Below are positions 1 through 12,068 of a stretch of 64,000 bases of DNA, piece by piece. This stretch comes from Microcoleus asticus IPMA8 (GTDB lineage Bacteria; Cyanobacteriota; Cyanobacteriia; Cyanobacteriales; Microcoleaceae). Numbering within the stretch: position 1 is the stretch's first letter; every line of letters starts with the position of its first letter. The notes under the pieces are model-generated. The model was not told the DNA's origin and searched no databases. It worked only from the letters and a program-made list of their open reading frames with translations. A program made the translations under genes and the position numbers. The stretch spans positions 22,943 through 86,942 of the forward strand of contig NZ_SRRZ01000011.1 in NCBI RefSeq assembly GCF_013179805.1, in the 5' to 3' direction.

Positions 1-782
1 ATATCGAGTTGCAAAAAGGTGTTTCGCACCTGCAGGGAAGCGCGATCGAAGCGTTCTTGCTCGTAAGTTTCCCGTCCAAAGGAGCGGATGGTTCTCATCC
101 CCCCTAATCCCTCCCACATTCGGACAGCGAGCTGAGAATTGGCGTCTACGGCTTGCTGTGCCAGATGTTTGACTCGGCGCGTCACAAACTGGATGAACTG
201 TGAGATGAGGAAGAGCGCTATACTGATAATTAAGGTGAGTCGCCAAGAGATGAGCAGTAACAGCGTCGCCAGGACAGTAATCGTACAAGCACACGTAATC
301 AAGTTAACAAACAAACTCAAAGCTTTGCTAGTCTGCCAACTCTCTGTTGCCAAAATATTCATAATCTTTCCCGATTCGCTGCGCTCTAAGAAAGAGTAGC
401 TAACGCTTAAAGTTTGGTTGAAAATTTTGCAGCGCAATCGGTTGCTAATTCGCGAGTTTAACCAAGCAAAAAGCAGAGAATTACTATAGACAATTAGGTT
501 TTTGATCAGGATGCTGACTAAAATACAAAATGGGATGATTAAGACGCGGTAGCCAGCAGGGACACCAGCGAATATCTTGTTCAGAGAATCAATAAAAGAA
601 TTGCCAGTAACAGCCTGAGCTTGTTCTTGCTGTAAAGTTTGCAAAAAGGGAATGAATAAGCTAATGCCAAAGCCGTCGGAAAGGGAAGCAAGCATACCCA
701 AGGAAATCATTGCCGGGATTGCCCAAGGGTAAAGCTTGAGGAGGGGTAGCAGAGTTCTAATAGCTTTAATCTCTTTTTTCAT
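1..782 (-). CDS. ABC transporter, transmembrane domain (type I exporter), partial at window edge
   Basis: N-terminal 260 or so residues of an ABC exporter; the rest lies beyond base 1. The minus-strand frame starts with ATG at 782 and stays open to the edge. It begins MKKEIKAIRTLLPLLKLYPW, followed by hydrophobic segments. About residue 130 it reads FLERSESGKIMNILATE, and near the edge GGMRTIRSFGRETYEQERF. The last is the cytoplasmic extension typical of MsbA/HlyB-like transmembrane domains. The nucleotide-binding domain is not in the window. Its ATG overlaps the stop of the upstream glycosyltransferase by one base (TAATG), so the two are translationally coupled. That context suggests export of a lipid-linked or surface glycan, which is inference. 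Family is fairly sure, substrate unknown. Confidence 0.8.
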   Translation of the reverse strand, partial: MKKEIKAIRTLLPLLKLYPWAIPAMISLGMLASLSDGFGISLFIPFLQTLQQEQAQAVTGNSFIDSLNKIFAGVPAGYRVLIIPFCILVSILIKNLIVYSNSLLFAWLNSRISNRLRCKIFNQTLSVSYSFLERSESGKIMNILATESWQTSKALSLFVNLITCACTITVLATLLLLISWRLTLIISIALFLISQFIQFVTRRVKHLAQQAVDANSQLAVRMWEGLGGMRTIRSFGRETYEQERFDRASLQVRNTFLQLD

Positions 783-1972
783 TAAGACAACTCTGCCTTT
801 GTCGGTGGCGTGGCGCTAATGTTCGCTTGAGGGAGCGTGTCAATATTTGCTTGATTTCGCTTGACAAGGAAGGAAATTGAGCGGTGAAAAATGTTTCCTA
901 TCGTTACCATTAATTCGATCTTTTTGCGCCGGATCTCTACCAACACCTCCCGGCCGATCGGTTGGTTCTCAGAGGATGGGGTATCTTCTACTCTCACAGG
1001 TGCATCGAGAGCATCGTGATGTTTCCCAGACTGGGATAATAGGTTGAAAAGGCTCTTTCCCAATACTCTGTAAAAGCCAGAACGGAATAAGGGTGAGATG
1101 CACTCAGTTTTTAAAGCTTGGAATAACCAAAATAGCGCGGTGCGATCGCGGCCGTTGCGGCTGCTTTGGTTCGCTAAGTACAGCAAAAAATTACTGGTAG
1201 ATAATCGGTGCAGGAAATCGGGAATTTCGGGATGCCGTTGCTTGGCAGCTTGCAACATCAAAGATTGAGACTTCGCCATTGTCGTATAGTTGGTAGACAT
1301 AGTGTTATACATCCTGCGATAGCCAATTGAAAATTCCGGCACGGCTCGAAATTGATAAAGCTCTGCTATCCGCAGGTACAAGTCCCAGTCTTCACAGCCT
1401 TGAGCATTCCTTTCCTTCAATGTCTTGTCATAAATTCCCACCTTTTCCAAACAACTGCGACGGATCATAGAAGCACTCGCGTTTCCTATAAAGTTGTGGC
1501 AAATTAGGGTCGCGTACACGTCACCTTCAATTCTAAAAGACCGGAATCCTCCTGTTAGCAATCCTTTTTCATCCAAGTCCACTGTCCACGAATAGACCAC
1601 CCCTACTTCTTCCCCTCCCTCCAACATACATTGAACTTGTTTTTCTATGTTTTCAGGATACCAAATATCATCGGCATCAATGGGGGCGATAAATTCTCCT
1701 CTCGACTTCTCAATTCCTAAGTTTCGAGCAACAGCGACTCCAGAATTTTGCTGTTTCAGAAGCTGAACGCGAGAATCTTTTTCGCCAATTTTTTCTACAA
1801 TTTCAGGGGTTCGATCCTGGGAACCGTCATCGACTACTAAAACTTCAATTGCTGGATAAGTTTGAGCGAGAACAGATTTCAAAGTTTCTTCAATAAATGG
1901 CTCAGCGTTGTATGCAGGAATAATGACTGATACGAGAGGCAAAGAGAGGGATTTTTGAGAATCTGGCTGCAT
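782..1972 (-). CDS. Glycosyltransferase family 2
   Basis: A 396-residue GT-A fold glycosyltransferase that would transfer a sugar from a nucleotide donor to a glycan or lipid acceptor in the cytoplasm. The N-terminus (from residue 13) has the GT2 signature VSVIIPAYNAE, then VLVVDDGSQDRT, and the metal-binding DxD as PIDADD near residue 97. About residues 255-396 are a less conserved C-terminal region without clear membrane spans. It precedes, and overlaps by one base, an ABC exporter gene, so it probably belongs to a polysaccharide or glycolipid locus that continues past the window edge. Acceptor and linkage cannot be told from sequence. Confidence 0.85.
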   Translation of the reverse strand: MQPDSQKSLSLPLVSVIIPAYNAEPFIEETLKSVLAQTYPAIEVLVVDDGSQDRTPEIVEKIGEKDSRVQLLKQQNSGVAVARNLGIEKSRGEFIAPIDADDIWYPENIEKQVQCMLEGGEEVGVVYSWTVDLDEKGLLTGGFRSFRIEGDVYATLICHNFIGNASASMIRRSCLEKVGIYDKTLKERNAQGCEDWDLYLRIAELYQFRAVPEFSIGYRRMYNTMSTNYTTMAKSQSLMLQAAKQRHPEIPDFLHRLSTSNFLLYLANQSSRNGRDRTALFWLFQALKTECISPLFRSGFYRVLGKSLFNLLSQSGKHHDALDAPVRVEDTPSSENQPIGREVLVEIRRKKIELMVTIGNIFHRSISFLVKRNQANIDTLPQANISATPPTKAELS

Positions 1973-2787
1973 TGGTTTTTAACAATATTTTTCAAAATTT
2001 TTGTTGCTTTCTAGATTGGCAGGTATACCTTACACTTCTCGCAGTCAGGACTTACACATTTGAAGGAAGAGACAGCCAAGCTCCGCTGACAATAATTCTA
2101 CCCCATTCTCATTTCAATGTCAATGGTAGATAGCATATATAAATGAGTTTTTCCAATTAAAATAATGGTAATAGACTAAAACTAAAAATCATATTTTAAG
2201 AGTTAAAAATATGTCAATAAATAAAATGTATGATAGTAAAAAAAATAGGATGTTAAACCATTTCTTTATAACACAAGTCGGATAACTTGTCATCAATGTT
2301 TATATTTAGGTATAATAATTCTATAGTGGGAACTTTCTATCAGTTTTGGTAAAAGAGGCAATCTACTGCATTTTTTCATTGTTATATCTAACAATCCATC
2401 AAGTTAGGGATTTTGCCTTCCTAAGTCTACGCAAATTTGGGCAACAGCAATTCAATTATGGTAGAGGTGCTTTTTTGTTTCACCCAATTATCTCGCAAAG
2501 CGCGGCTAATGGGAAACTACAACATCGGTTATTTTATCTGAATTTGCTAACTTATCCATTCTTCGATGCACCCGGCATTCAAAAGCTATTAATTGCTACA
2601 TAGTTTTTAGTTTCACAGGTGGGAATTGCTGGGTGATGCTTTTGAAATAAAAAAGATTGAACCCTTTCTGAAGAGCAACTTCAGTAGTTAAAATTTCTGG
2701 CTGAGGACTTCTAATTACTTCTAATATTTCCAGTAATTTATGCAATTTTTAGATAATTACTATTTTTTACATCTTTGTCTTAACAAT
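1973..2787. other. Intergenic region, AT-rich, no convincing gene
   Basis: About 815 bases of AT-rich DNA upstream of the glycosyltransferase and downstream of the SMI1/KNR4 gene. An 85-codon open frame on the plus strand (2346-2603) has no ribosome binding site and no recognisable domain, and its composition matches the surrounding noncoding DNA. I do not call it a gene. No repeat, RNA or promoter was recognised. Confidence 0.5.
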
Positions 2788-3576
2788 TTAAGTTAACCAG
2801 TAATCTTCTTCCTCTTCTTCTTCTTCATATTCTTCATAATCTCCTTCTTCTATATCTGGATCTGCTGTTATGCTAGAGGGATTCCCATCAAGCAAAAAAG
2901 TTGTCCTTCGGTTGAACAAGTTATTTTCATCAATATCTAGCTGTCCTCCTAGTAGTAATTCGGGAAATTCTGCTTTTGCCCGTTCGCCAATACATATGTC
3001 GCGAACAAACTCAAAAAAGTCTCGACCTAAAGCACAAGTAAAGTCATTATTGCAGTTGACTCCATAAATATCATAACTTCTATCTTGTTCCCTGTAAGTT
3101 CTTAAGTCAAAAATACAAGCAACAAGACCGCATCCGCCGCCAAATAGATAAGAATTATCCAGTAATTCCTTGACTTCACTTGACCACAATGAGCTATTTT
3201 TACAAGAGTCAAGAAGACACTCATTTTCGCCTAAGTGTCCTTCTATATCATCAATATCAGGAACATCAATGAAAAAACCATCCGCACCAAATTTTCCTGA
3301 CCCAAACACCTGGCAAAATTCTCGATATCCTTGAGGAAGAATCAAGCCGGCTTCAGATTCAAATTTTTGAATTTGGTCTTCAGTTAAAGTTGACAAACTT
3401 CCCTTTGACCAAAAAATCAATCCTTCTTGGGATGCAAAATCTTCCAATTCAGCTTCATTCAAAGTTGATACGCGATGAGGATATATTGGATCTCCAAAAC
3501 TTCCTAAGCATAAATCTAATTGGGAAAGAAGCGATCGCCATTTGGTCAGATTATCGTTAGTCATATCTTCATCCAT
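2788..3576 (-). CDS. SMI1/KNR4 (SUKH) family protein with acidic tail
   Basis: 262 residues. About residues 62-95 carry the SMI1/KNR4 signature LTEDQIQKFESEAGLILPQG followed by YREFCQVFGSGKF, the usual fold-defining start of the SUKH domain. The C-terminal 20 residues are almost all Glu, Asp and Tyr. SUKH proteins act as immunity proteins to bacterial toxins in many polymorphic toxin loci and as regulatory proteins in eukaryotes. No toxin gene is visible next to it, so an immunity role is only a possibility. The gene ends at 2788 and starts 23 bases downstream of the riboflavin synthase stop, on the same strand. Confidence 0.75.
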   Translation of the reverse strand: MDEDMTNDNLTKWRSLLSQLDLCLGSFGDPIYPHRVSTLNEAELEDFASQEGLIFWSKGSLSTLTEDQIQKFESEAGLILPQGYREFCQVFGSGKFGADGFFIDVPDIDDIEGHLGENECLLDSCKNSSLWSSEVKELLDNSYLFGGGCGLVACIFDLRTYREQDRSYDIYGVNCNNDFTCALGRDFFEFVRDICIGERAKAEFPELLLGGQLDIDENNLFNRRTTFLLDGNPSSITADPDIEEGDYEEYEEEEEEEDYWLT

Positions 3577-3598
3577 GCTATGTATCGCAATTCATTGA

Positions 3599-4312
3599 TT
3601 ACATAAATCCGTGTTCTGCTAAGAATTCGGGTGTAATTGTTCCTAAACTGTTGATTGCGGGGTCTTCTTCCCAAGGTTCGGGATGAGATTTTGAACCGCT
3701 GCGGAGAAATTTGGCGACATATTTGCCGAGAATATCTGCTTCTAAATTAACTAAACTTCCTGGTTGCAAATAGCTGAGGTTTGTCTCACCAAAACTGTGG
3801 GGAATGACAGCAACTTCAAACCAATTACCGTCAGCATCGCAATCTGCCACGGTTAAGCTGATGCCGTTGACGGCGATGCTGCCCTTAGAAACGATATAAG
3901 GTGCGATTTGGCGTTGCCATCCCGAATTTGCTGCTGGTGGGGCAGTAAACCGCATCTCCCAAGCGTTGGCGGTTTGGGTTGATGTCGCTAAAGTGCCGAT
4001 CGCATCTACGTGCCCCGTCACGAAATGTCCCCCCAATTTGCTACCGGCGCGCAGGGAGGTTTCTAAGTTGACCCAAGCATCGGGGAATGCTCCCAAAGTA
4101 GTACGGCGGAGGGTTTCCGGGGAAGCGACGGCGACAAAACCTTGCGGTAGAACTTCCACTACCGTCAAACAGACTCCATCCACGGCTACGCTGTCCCCAA
4201 TGGCTAAATCTTGTAAAATCTGATAGGAGTTGCTGGAGGTGCAGGAAATTTGGAAATAATCGTTGCCTAGCGACTTCAGCTTTCCGAGAGATTGAATTAG
4301 TCCTGTAAACAT
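3599..4312 (-). CDS. ribE: Riboflavin synthase, alpha subunit
   Basis: 237 residues. Catalyses dismutation of two 6,7-dimethyl-8-ribityllumazine molecules to riboflavin in the cytoplasm, the last step of riboflavin synthesis. The protein has the tandem lumazine-binding architecture. The first half starts with the invariant MFTGLI and has VDGVCLTVVE and GGHFVTGHVDAIG; the second half has VNGISLTV. It is about 20 residues longer than usual because of a C-terminal extension (SHPEPWEEDP onward). It lies alone among unrelated genes, as often in cyanobacteria. The start at MFTGLI is certain, because this is the conserved N-terminus of the family. Confidence 0.95.
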   Translation of the reverse strand: MFTGLIQSLGKLKSLGNDYFQISCTSSNSYQILQDLAIGDSVAVDGVCLTVVEVLPQGFVAVASPETLRRTTLGAFPDAWVNLETSLRAGSKLGGHFVTGHVDAIGTLATSTQTANAWEMRFTAPPAANSGWQRQIAPYIVSKGSIAVNGISLTVADCDADGNWFEVAVIPHSFGETNLSYLQPGSLVNLEADILGKYVAKFLRSGSKSHPEPWEEDPAINSLGTITPEFLAEHGFM

Positions 4313-4541
4313 AAGTATTTTTCCCTAATCGATCGCTTATTTACATCAAACCACAGCCAAAAACCAGACGCAGGAGCTTTTGCCCTCCCCCTGTCCCCCC
4401 AGAGTCAATGTCCCATCTCAAATCGACAGTGCCCGATTCGTTGCAGATTCAGGCGAAGATCGAGTCATACTGGATTTAGGTAATCTTTATGTCCAAGTTC
4501 TCTACTGCCTTACAGTTTCTTAATTCTATGAGGCCGATCGA

Positions 4542-5048
4542 ATGATTGAAATGAAAGTCGCTGGAATTGCCTTAGATGCAGCCACGCGCAGTCCTATAGT
4601 CCTATTGAGAGACGCTACTGAGCGGCGCGCTTTGCCTATTTATATCGGTCAGGAGCAGGCAAAGGCTATTATTAGTTCTCTGGAAGGTCACAAGCCTCCT
4701 CGACCTTTAACTCACGATTTGATGGTCAATTTTCTAGAAGCCTGGAATCTTACCTTGGAGCGTATAGTTATTCACTCGCTGCAAGATAACACGTTCTATG
4801 CCGTGCTGATCGTCCGTCAGGGAGAAGTTAAAAAAGAGATCGATGCCCGACCTAGCGACGCGATCGCCCTAGCCCTGCGCACGAATAGCCCCATCTGGGT
4901 GATGGAAGAAGTCGTAGCCGATGCTTCCATACCGGTCGATCGAGATGCTGATGAAGCAGAACGCCGGGCCTTCCGGGAATTTATATCAAACCTCCGTCCA
5001 GAGGATTTGATCAAGAGAAGCGGCTTTAGCCCGGGCGAAACTTCCTAA
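4542..5048 (+). CDS. Bifunctional nuclease family protein (DUF151)
   Basis: 168 residues. The DUF151/BFN domain covers about residues 3-135, with the conserved RRALPIYIGQEQAKAI and RPSDAIALALR motifs. Family members have been reported to have DNase and RNase activity in plants and bacteria, and some are linked to stress responses. The actual substrate here is unknown. The stop is five bases before the start of the aldo/keto reductase gene, so the two are probably co-transcribed. The ATG at 4542 opens the conserved domain directly. Confidence 0.85.
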   Translation: MIEMKVAGIALDAATRSPIVLLRDATERRALPIYIGQEQAKAIISSLEGHKPPRPLTHDLMVNFLEAWNLTLERIVIHSLQDNTFYAVLIVRQGEVKKEIDARPSDAIALALRTNSPIWVMEEVVADASIPVDRDADEAERRAFREFISNLRPEDLIKRSGFSPGETS

Positions 5049-5053
5049 CAGTT

Positions 5054-6184
5054 ATGCGCTATCGACGGTTTGGCAAAACTAACTTGCACCTGTCCGTATT
5101 TTCCTTGGGAACCATGCGCTATTTGGCTTCTGAGGAAACTGCCTGTCAGACTGTACAAGAGGCTGTTTCTCAGGGAATCAATCACCTGGAAACAGCGGCT
5201 GGTTACGGTTGCAGCGAGGAATATCTCGGTGCGGCCATCTCGGCTGGTTTGTCTGTCGATCGATCGCGCTTCCACGTCACTACGAAAATTTCCCCAACGG
5301 AGGATGCTGCAGCAATGGAACGCTGCATCGACGCCTCCCTAAAACGCCTGAATTTAGACTATATCGACTGTCTGGCAATTCACGGTTTGAATACTTGGGA
5401 ACATTTGGCGATTGTGCGATCGCCCACAGGCTGCATGGAATCTGTACGCAAAGCCCTCGCCGATCGCCGCATTCGGCACGTCGGCTTTTCGACTCACGGG
5501 CCTCTGGATCTGATTTTGGCTGCAATCAATACAGATTTGTTTGAGTTTGTCAATCTGCACTACTACTATTTTTTTCAGCGCAACGCCCCGGCAATTGAAC
5601 TCGCCAAGCACAAAGATATGGGCGTTTTCATCATTTCCCCGGCAGATAAAGGAGGGCAACTCTACACGCCCCCGGAAACTCTCGCACAATTGTGCTCGCC
5701 TTTCTCGCCTTTAGAGTTGAACTATCGGTTTTTACTGAGCGATACTAGGATTGGGACTCTAAGTGTGGGGGCTGCAAATCCGACAGAATTAGAGCAACCT
5801 CTGAAATATTGCGATCGCGACTTTCCCCTCACCAACGCCGAAATCGCTGCGTTCGATCGGCTAGAATCGGCTATTGCAGCCAGTTTGAAAACCGACAAAT
5901 GCAGCCAGTGCTATGCCTGTTTGCCTTGCCCGGAAAACATCAACATTCCCGAAGTATTGCGACTCCGCAATCTCGCCGTCGGGTGCGACATGACTGACTT
6001 TGGCAAATACCGCTATGCGATGTTTGAAAATGCCGGACACTGGTTTCCCGGCAGCAAAGGCAACCGCTGCACCGATTGCGGCGAATGTTTGCCCAGGTGT
6101 CCCGAAGAGTTAGACATCCCAACCTTGCTCAAAGATACTCACCAGCGACTGGGCGGCAAAGCAGGCAGGCGGTTGTGGGATTGA
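5054..6184 (+). CDS. Aldo/keto reductase with C-terminal 4Fe-4S ferredoxin domain
   Basis: 376 residues. The N-terminal part (about 1-270) is an aldo/keto reductase TIM barrel, beginning MRYRRFGKTNLHLSVFSLGT. The C-terminus has two cysteine clusters, CSQCYACLPCPENINIP and CTDCGECLPRCPEELDIP, of the 4Fe-4S type. This two-part design is common in uncharacterised cyanobacterial and anaerobe oxidoreductases, in which ferredoxin-like centres probably feed electrons to the NAD(P)H-using barrel. The first cluster is somewhat atypical (CxxCxxCxxCP). The gene starts five bases after the DUF151 gene. Substrate unknown. Confidence 0.9.
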   Translation: MRYRRFGKTNLHLSVFSLGTMRYLASEETACQTVQEAVSQGINHLETAAGYGCSEEYLGAAISAGLSVDRSRFHVTTKISPTEDAAAMERCIDASLKRLNLDYIDCLAIHGLNTWEHLAIVRSPTGCMESVRKALADRRIRHVGFSTHGPLDLILAAINTDLFEFVNLHYYYFFQRNAPAIELAKHKDMGVFIISPADKGGQLYTPPETLAQLCSPFSPLELNYRFLLSDTRIGTLSVGAANPTELEQPLKYCDRDFPLTNAEIAAFDRLESAIAASLKTDKCSQCYACLPCPENINIPEVLRLRNLAVGCDMTDFGKYRYAMFENAGHWFPGSKGNRCTDCGECLPRCPEELDIPTLLKDTHQRLGGKAGRRLWD

Positions 6185-6604
6185 AAAAAGGTGAAGCAGG
6201 GAAAAGGTCGATCGAGCGTATCTAAGTTTTGCAATAATTACGCTAAACTTTGGTTTAAGTAAATTTACTGTATAGTCGAGCAAAAAATTACTTAGTCTGG
6301 CGACTGTCTGCAAGAGCATCCCGATTTTGCAAAAAACGTTTTCACATGAGTGCCACCATACTGCACAGCCAAGCCTACATCTAAGCGCGAGCACTCCTGT
6401 GAAAGCAATCATTGGGATGCTCCGAACAAACTTTCAATAGGAACCGACACTATATGTAAAAACAGCTAAATAAGATAATCTGATTAACACCTAGAAACTG
6501 ATTTCTGTGAGCATACCCCAGTCATTTTCTTGCTTGGTTGGCGCCGGCGAGAGGCAACAATTTTATGATGATATCATGTGCGATCGATTAACCATAATAT
6601 CCCG

Positions 6605-6665
6605 GTCGGGGCGGGTTTTTGAGATTGGAGATTGTTGGCAGGTATTGTTGTGAACCCGCCCCGAC
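6605..6665. repeat. Inverted repeat of the GGGGCGGGTT family, copy 1
   Basis: Perfect 13-bp arms, GTCGGGGCGGGTT at 6605-6617 and its complement at 6653-6665, enclose a 35-bp AT-rich spacer. Related elements occur at 10044-10106, 10178-10237, 33440-33497 (degenerate) and 42411-42467. Confidence 0.85.
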
Positions 6666-6720
6666 AAAAATCGCTGTCGCTCGACCGGACATGATATGAG
6701 TAATTAACCGAATTCGATCT

Positions 6721-6754
6721 AAAATCTAAAATCCAAAATCTAAAATCTAAAATT
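6721..6754. repeat. Heptamer short tandem repeat (AAAATCT)
   Basis: Four to five units of AAAATCT/AAAATCC in tandem directly upstream of the kinase. The same heptamer (or its complement ATTTTAG) occurs at 16862-16905, 16941-16966, 26467-26484, 55313-55335 and 62843-62873. This is the STRR type of repeat known from filamentous cyanobacteria. Confidence 0.85.
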
Positions 6755-6817
6755 GATTGATTGTTTTCCAGATTAATTTATCGCCTGTCATCTATAACCG
6801 ATTCAGTATCTACTACT

Positions 6818-10036
<3,219 letters not shown>

Positions 10037-10043
10037 CATGACT

Positions 10044-10106
10044 GTGGGGGCGGGTTTTACCAACAATAAAAGCCCAAAATAAACAATCTAATAAACCCGC
10101 CCCCAC
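10044..10106. repeat. Inverted repeat of the GGGGCGGGTT family, copy 2
   Basis: Arms GTGGGGGCGGGTTT (from 10044) and AAACCCGCCCCCAC (to 10106) around an AT-rich spacer containing ACCAACAATAAAAGCC. It begins eight bases after the kinase stop codon and could form a long hairpin in the mRNA 3' end. Confidence 0.85.
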
Positions 10107-10177
10107 ACCACACAAAATCGCAATGTACATCTTTTGCAGATAATAAAATGTAAGGTTGATGCAGGTTATCTGCTGTG

Positions 10178-10237
10178 CGGGGGCGGGTTTTCTAAATTGC
10201 GAGTTTCCGACATAAATTGTTGGTAAAACCCGCCCCT
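10178..10237. repeat. Inverted repeat of the GGGGCGGGTT family, copy 3 (opposite orientation)
   Basis: Arms CGGGGGCGGGTTTT (from 10178) and AAAACCCGCCCCT (to 10237). The right half contains TTGTTGGTAAAACCC, the complement of the left half of copy 2, so the element is inserted in the opposite orientation 70 bases away. Confidence 0.8.
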
Positions 10238-10269
10238 ATGGGAAACATATAATAAAGAACACAATAATT

Positions 10270-10776
10270 ATGAAATACGATCTTGATACGCGCAGGCATG
10301 GCATTTTGACAAAAAGTTTATTTTTGTTGCCGATCGCCTGTTCTGCGTGCCTCGGAGCCTTGCTGTGGGGACAATCTGCGGCTTTTTCCCAGCAGCCGGC
10401 TTGCCCGAGTGGCAACGCTGCTAATTTGCCGTCGCCCCCGCTTTCGCAAACCGAAAAAAGCGTGCCGAGTCTGTGGTTAGCTCAAAAACAGTTTGGCGGA
10501 AAATTGCTCGATCGCTGGTTTGTCGATCCCGGCAATACTTGGGTAATTATCATCGTCAACCGCCAACTTTGGAGTTTGCTCGATTATATGGAACGCTATC
10601 AGTTTGTCAACCGCTTCGGCACTGTCGCCAGCGAATACGGTTACAATGTGCGAGTTTGCAACCGTCAAGGCACAGCTTTGGCAGTTTATTCGTGCAAGGG
10701 CGATCGGCTTAGTTGTCGCATTGATTTAGAATCTCTCTCAAATCCGCGTCTTCGAGGAAGGCGGAAGGAGTTTTAG
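10270..10776 (+). CDS. Hypothetical secreted protein
   Basis: 168 residues with no domain I recognise. Residues about 15-42 form a signal peptide: a hydrophobic core (SLFLLPIACSACLGALLWG) followed by a possible cleavage site near AAFSQQPAC. The mature part has a Pro/Ser-rich linker and then a compact region (about 75-160) with WFVDPGNTWVIIIVNRQLW and two Cys near the C-terminus (VYSCKGDRLSC). It probably folds outside the cytoplasmic membrane. It stands alone between repeat elements and is likely expressed from its own promoter. No function is proposed. Confidence 0.6.
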   Translation: MKYDLDTRRHGILTKSLFLLPIACSACLGALLWGQSAAFSQQPACPSGNAANLPSPPLSQTEKSVPSLWLAQKQFGGKLLDRWFVDPGNTWVIIIVNRQLWSLLDYMERYQFVNRFGTVASEYGYNVRVCNRQGTALAVYSCKGDRLSCRIDLESLSNPRLRGRRKEF

Positions 10777-10880
10777 TAGGGTGCGTCAGCACCGAGTTAT
10801 TTGATGTTTAATGGATAAATCAAGAGCTGACGCACCGTGCATTTTAGCTGATAAATGCGGTTTATAATATGTAGAAAAAA
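10777..10880. repeat. Inverted repeat GGTGCGTCAGC / GCTGACGCACC
   Basis: The spacer between two genes holds GGTGCGTCAGC (about 10790) and its complement GCTGACGCACC (about 10828), separated by about 27 bases. It is a strong potential hairpin. Similar GGTGCG-based repeats occur at 30491-30584 and 57168-57246. Confidence 0.7.
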
Positions 10881-11816
10881 ATGAAAACAAACCTTGAGCT
10901 TCCTGCTGAATTAGAACCTTTTCGCCAAGAAATTGAAAGTTCAGAAAAGCCTGTTATCAAAATCACTTACGAACGAAAGGCGACTGATTTCTGGTCAAGC
11001 AAATTTGGCGGAGTGCCTTACTTGCCGAAAGGTTACGATTTTCCCAAAGATAGTGATGGAAAATATATGCACCTTTTGGCACAACTCAATTTTGAGGAAA
11101 TCTTTGCCCAAGTGCCATATTTAGCCCCTTTCCCCACAAAAGGAATTTTACAGTTTTATATCGGTCGGACAGGTATGTTTGGAATGGATACAGAGAAGTT
11201 GGACAATCAAAAAGATTTCAAAATATTGTATTTTTACAAAATTGAAAAAAATAATTGTCAAACAGATTTTGGTTTTTTATTGGATATAAATGAGACATAT
11301 TCAATTTTAAATAAGCAAAAATTTAGTGGGTGGCAAGCTTTTGACGAAAATAATTGTCCGATTGATTATCCTTCTTCCGATTGTGTTTATGAACATTATT
11401 ATTCACCTTTACAGCACCAAGATGTGAATAATTCTCAAGAATGTTTGGCTTTACAGTTTAGTTTTGACAAGGCGTGGGTGAATCCAGCGGACTATCAATT
11501 TGATATTTTTTTAGGAGAACAAAAGCTTCAAAATTATTTGGATATAATTTCGGAAGATGATAACGGATTATTTGAGTGGTCTTCTGGTAATATATACGAG
11601 AATCACCATAAAATAGGGGGATACGGCTACTTTACGCAAACTGATCCTCGTGAGGATAGTCCGCAATACAAAGACCATAAAGTTGTACTCTTACACATGA
11701 TTAGTGATGATGAGATTTGTTGGGGTGATTGTGGAGTAGGTAACTTTTTGATTCGTGCTGATGACTTAGAAAATTTAGATTTTTCTCAGGTGATTTATAA
11801 TTACGATTGTTGTTAA
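10881..11816 (+). CDS. YwqG family protein (DUF1963)
   Basis: 311 residues. Matches the YwqG/DUF1963 family in length and in the N-terminal pattern: SKFGGVPYLPKGYDFPKDSDG followed by MHLLAQLNFEEI, then ILQFYIG, and near the C-terminus HKIGGYGYFTQTDPR and LLHMISDDEICWGDCGVGNF. The family has no established biochemical function; members often lie near toxin-immunity or SMI1/KNR4 genes. Here a SUKH-type gene is 7 kb away and not linked. The gene is AT-rich and poor in HIP1 sites compared with its neighbours, which hints at recent acquisition (inference). Confidence 0.8.
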   Translation: MKTNLELPAELEPFRQEIESSEKPVIKITYERKATDFWSSKFGGVPYLPKGYDFPKDSDGKYMHLLAQLNFEEIFAQVPYLAPFPTKGILQFYIGRTGMFGMDTEKLDNQKDFKILYFYKIEKNNCQTDFGFLLDINETYSILNKQKFSGWQAFDENNCPIDYPSSDCVYEHYYSPLQHQDVNNSQECLALQFSFDKAWVNPADYQFDIFLGEQKLQNYLDIISEDDNGLFEWSSGNIYENHHKIGGYGYFTQTDPREDSPQYKDHKVVLLHMISDDEICWGDCGVGNFLIRADDLENLDFSQVIYNYDCC

Positions 11817-11864
11817 AATTAAAATAATAACACTTCAACCCGTGCTATTTTTTTATTTTTCTAA

Positions 11865-12050
11865 GGTACGTTGTTGCGCTTCAGCGCTCTTTGCAAGCAT
11901 CTCATTTTTGTAAAAAGTATTTTTTATTTGAATAATGTCCCGCTCGCCTATTGTACAATACGGGAGCGGGGACAGCACTATAAATACAAAACTGCTCTTT
12001 GCTCCTTGCTCTTTCATAGATAAAAGAGCGCTGAAGCGCAACTACGTACC
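11865..12050. mobile_element. MITE-like element, 186 bp with 28-bp terminal inverted repeats
   Basis: The left end at 11865-11892 begins GGTACGTTGTTGCGCTTCAG. The right end at 12023-12050 is its complement with about one mismatch in 28. There is no coding capacity. The interior has a second nested inverted repeat (GTCCCGCTC about 11937 with GAGCGGGGAC about 11964). A target-site duplication is not obvious. The structure fits a non-autonomous miniature transposon or a long dispersed hairpin. Confidence 0.65.
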
Positions 12051-12068
12051 TCAAAACGCAGTGAAATT

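Larger units (their letters stand above)
6185..6817. other. Intergenic region with repeats upstream of the PAS kinase
   Basis: About 630 bases without a recognised gene. It holds one copy of the GGGGCGGGTT inverted repeat (6605-6665) and a heptamer array of AAAATCT type (6721-6754) just before the kinase. The rest (6185-6600) shows no ORF or RNA that I recognise. Confidence 0.6.

Noticed and set aside
2346..2603. 85-codon plus-strand open frame in an AT-rich spacer
   Set aside because: No ribosome binding site, no recognisable domain, composition like the surrounding noncoding DNA.
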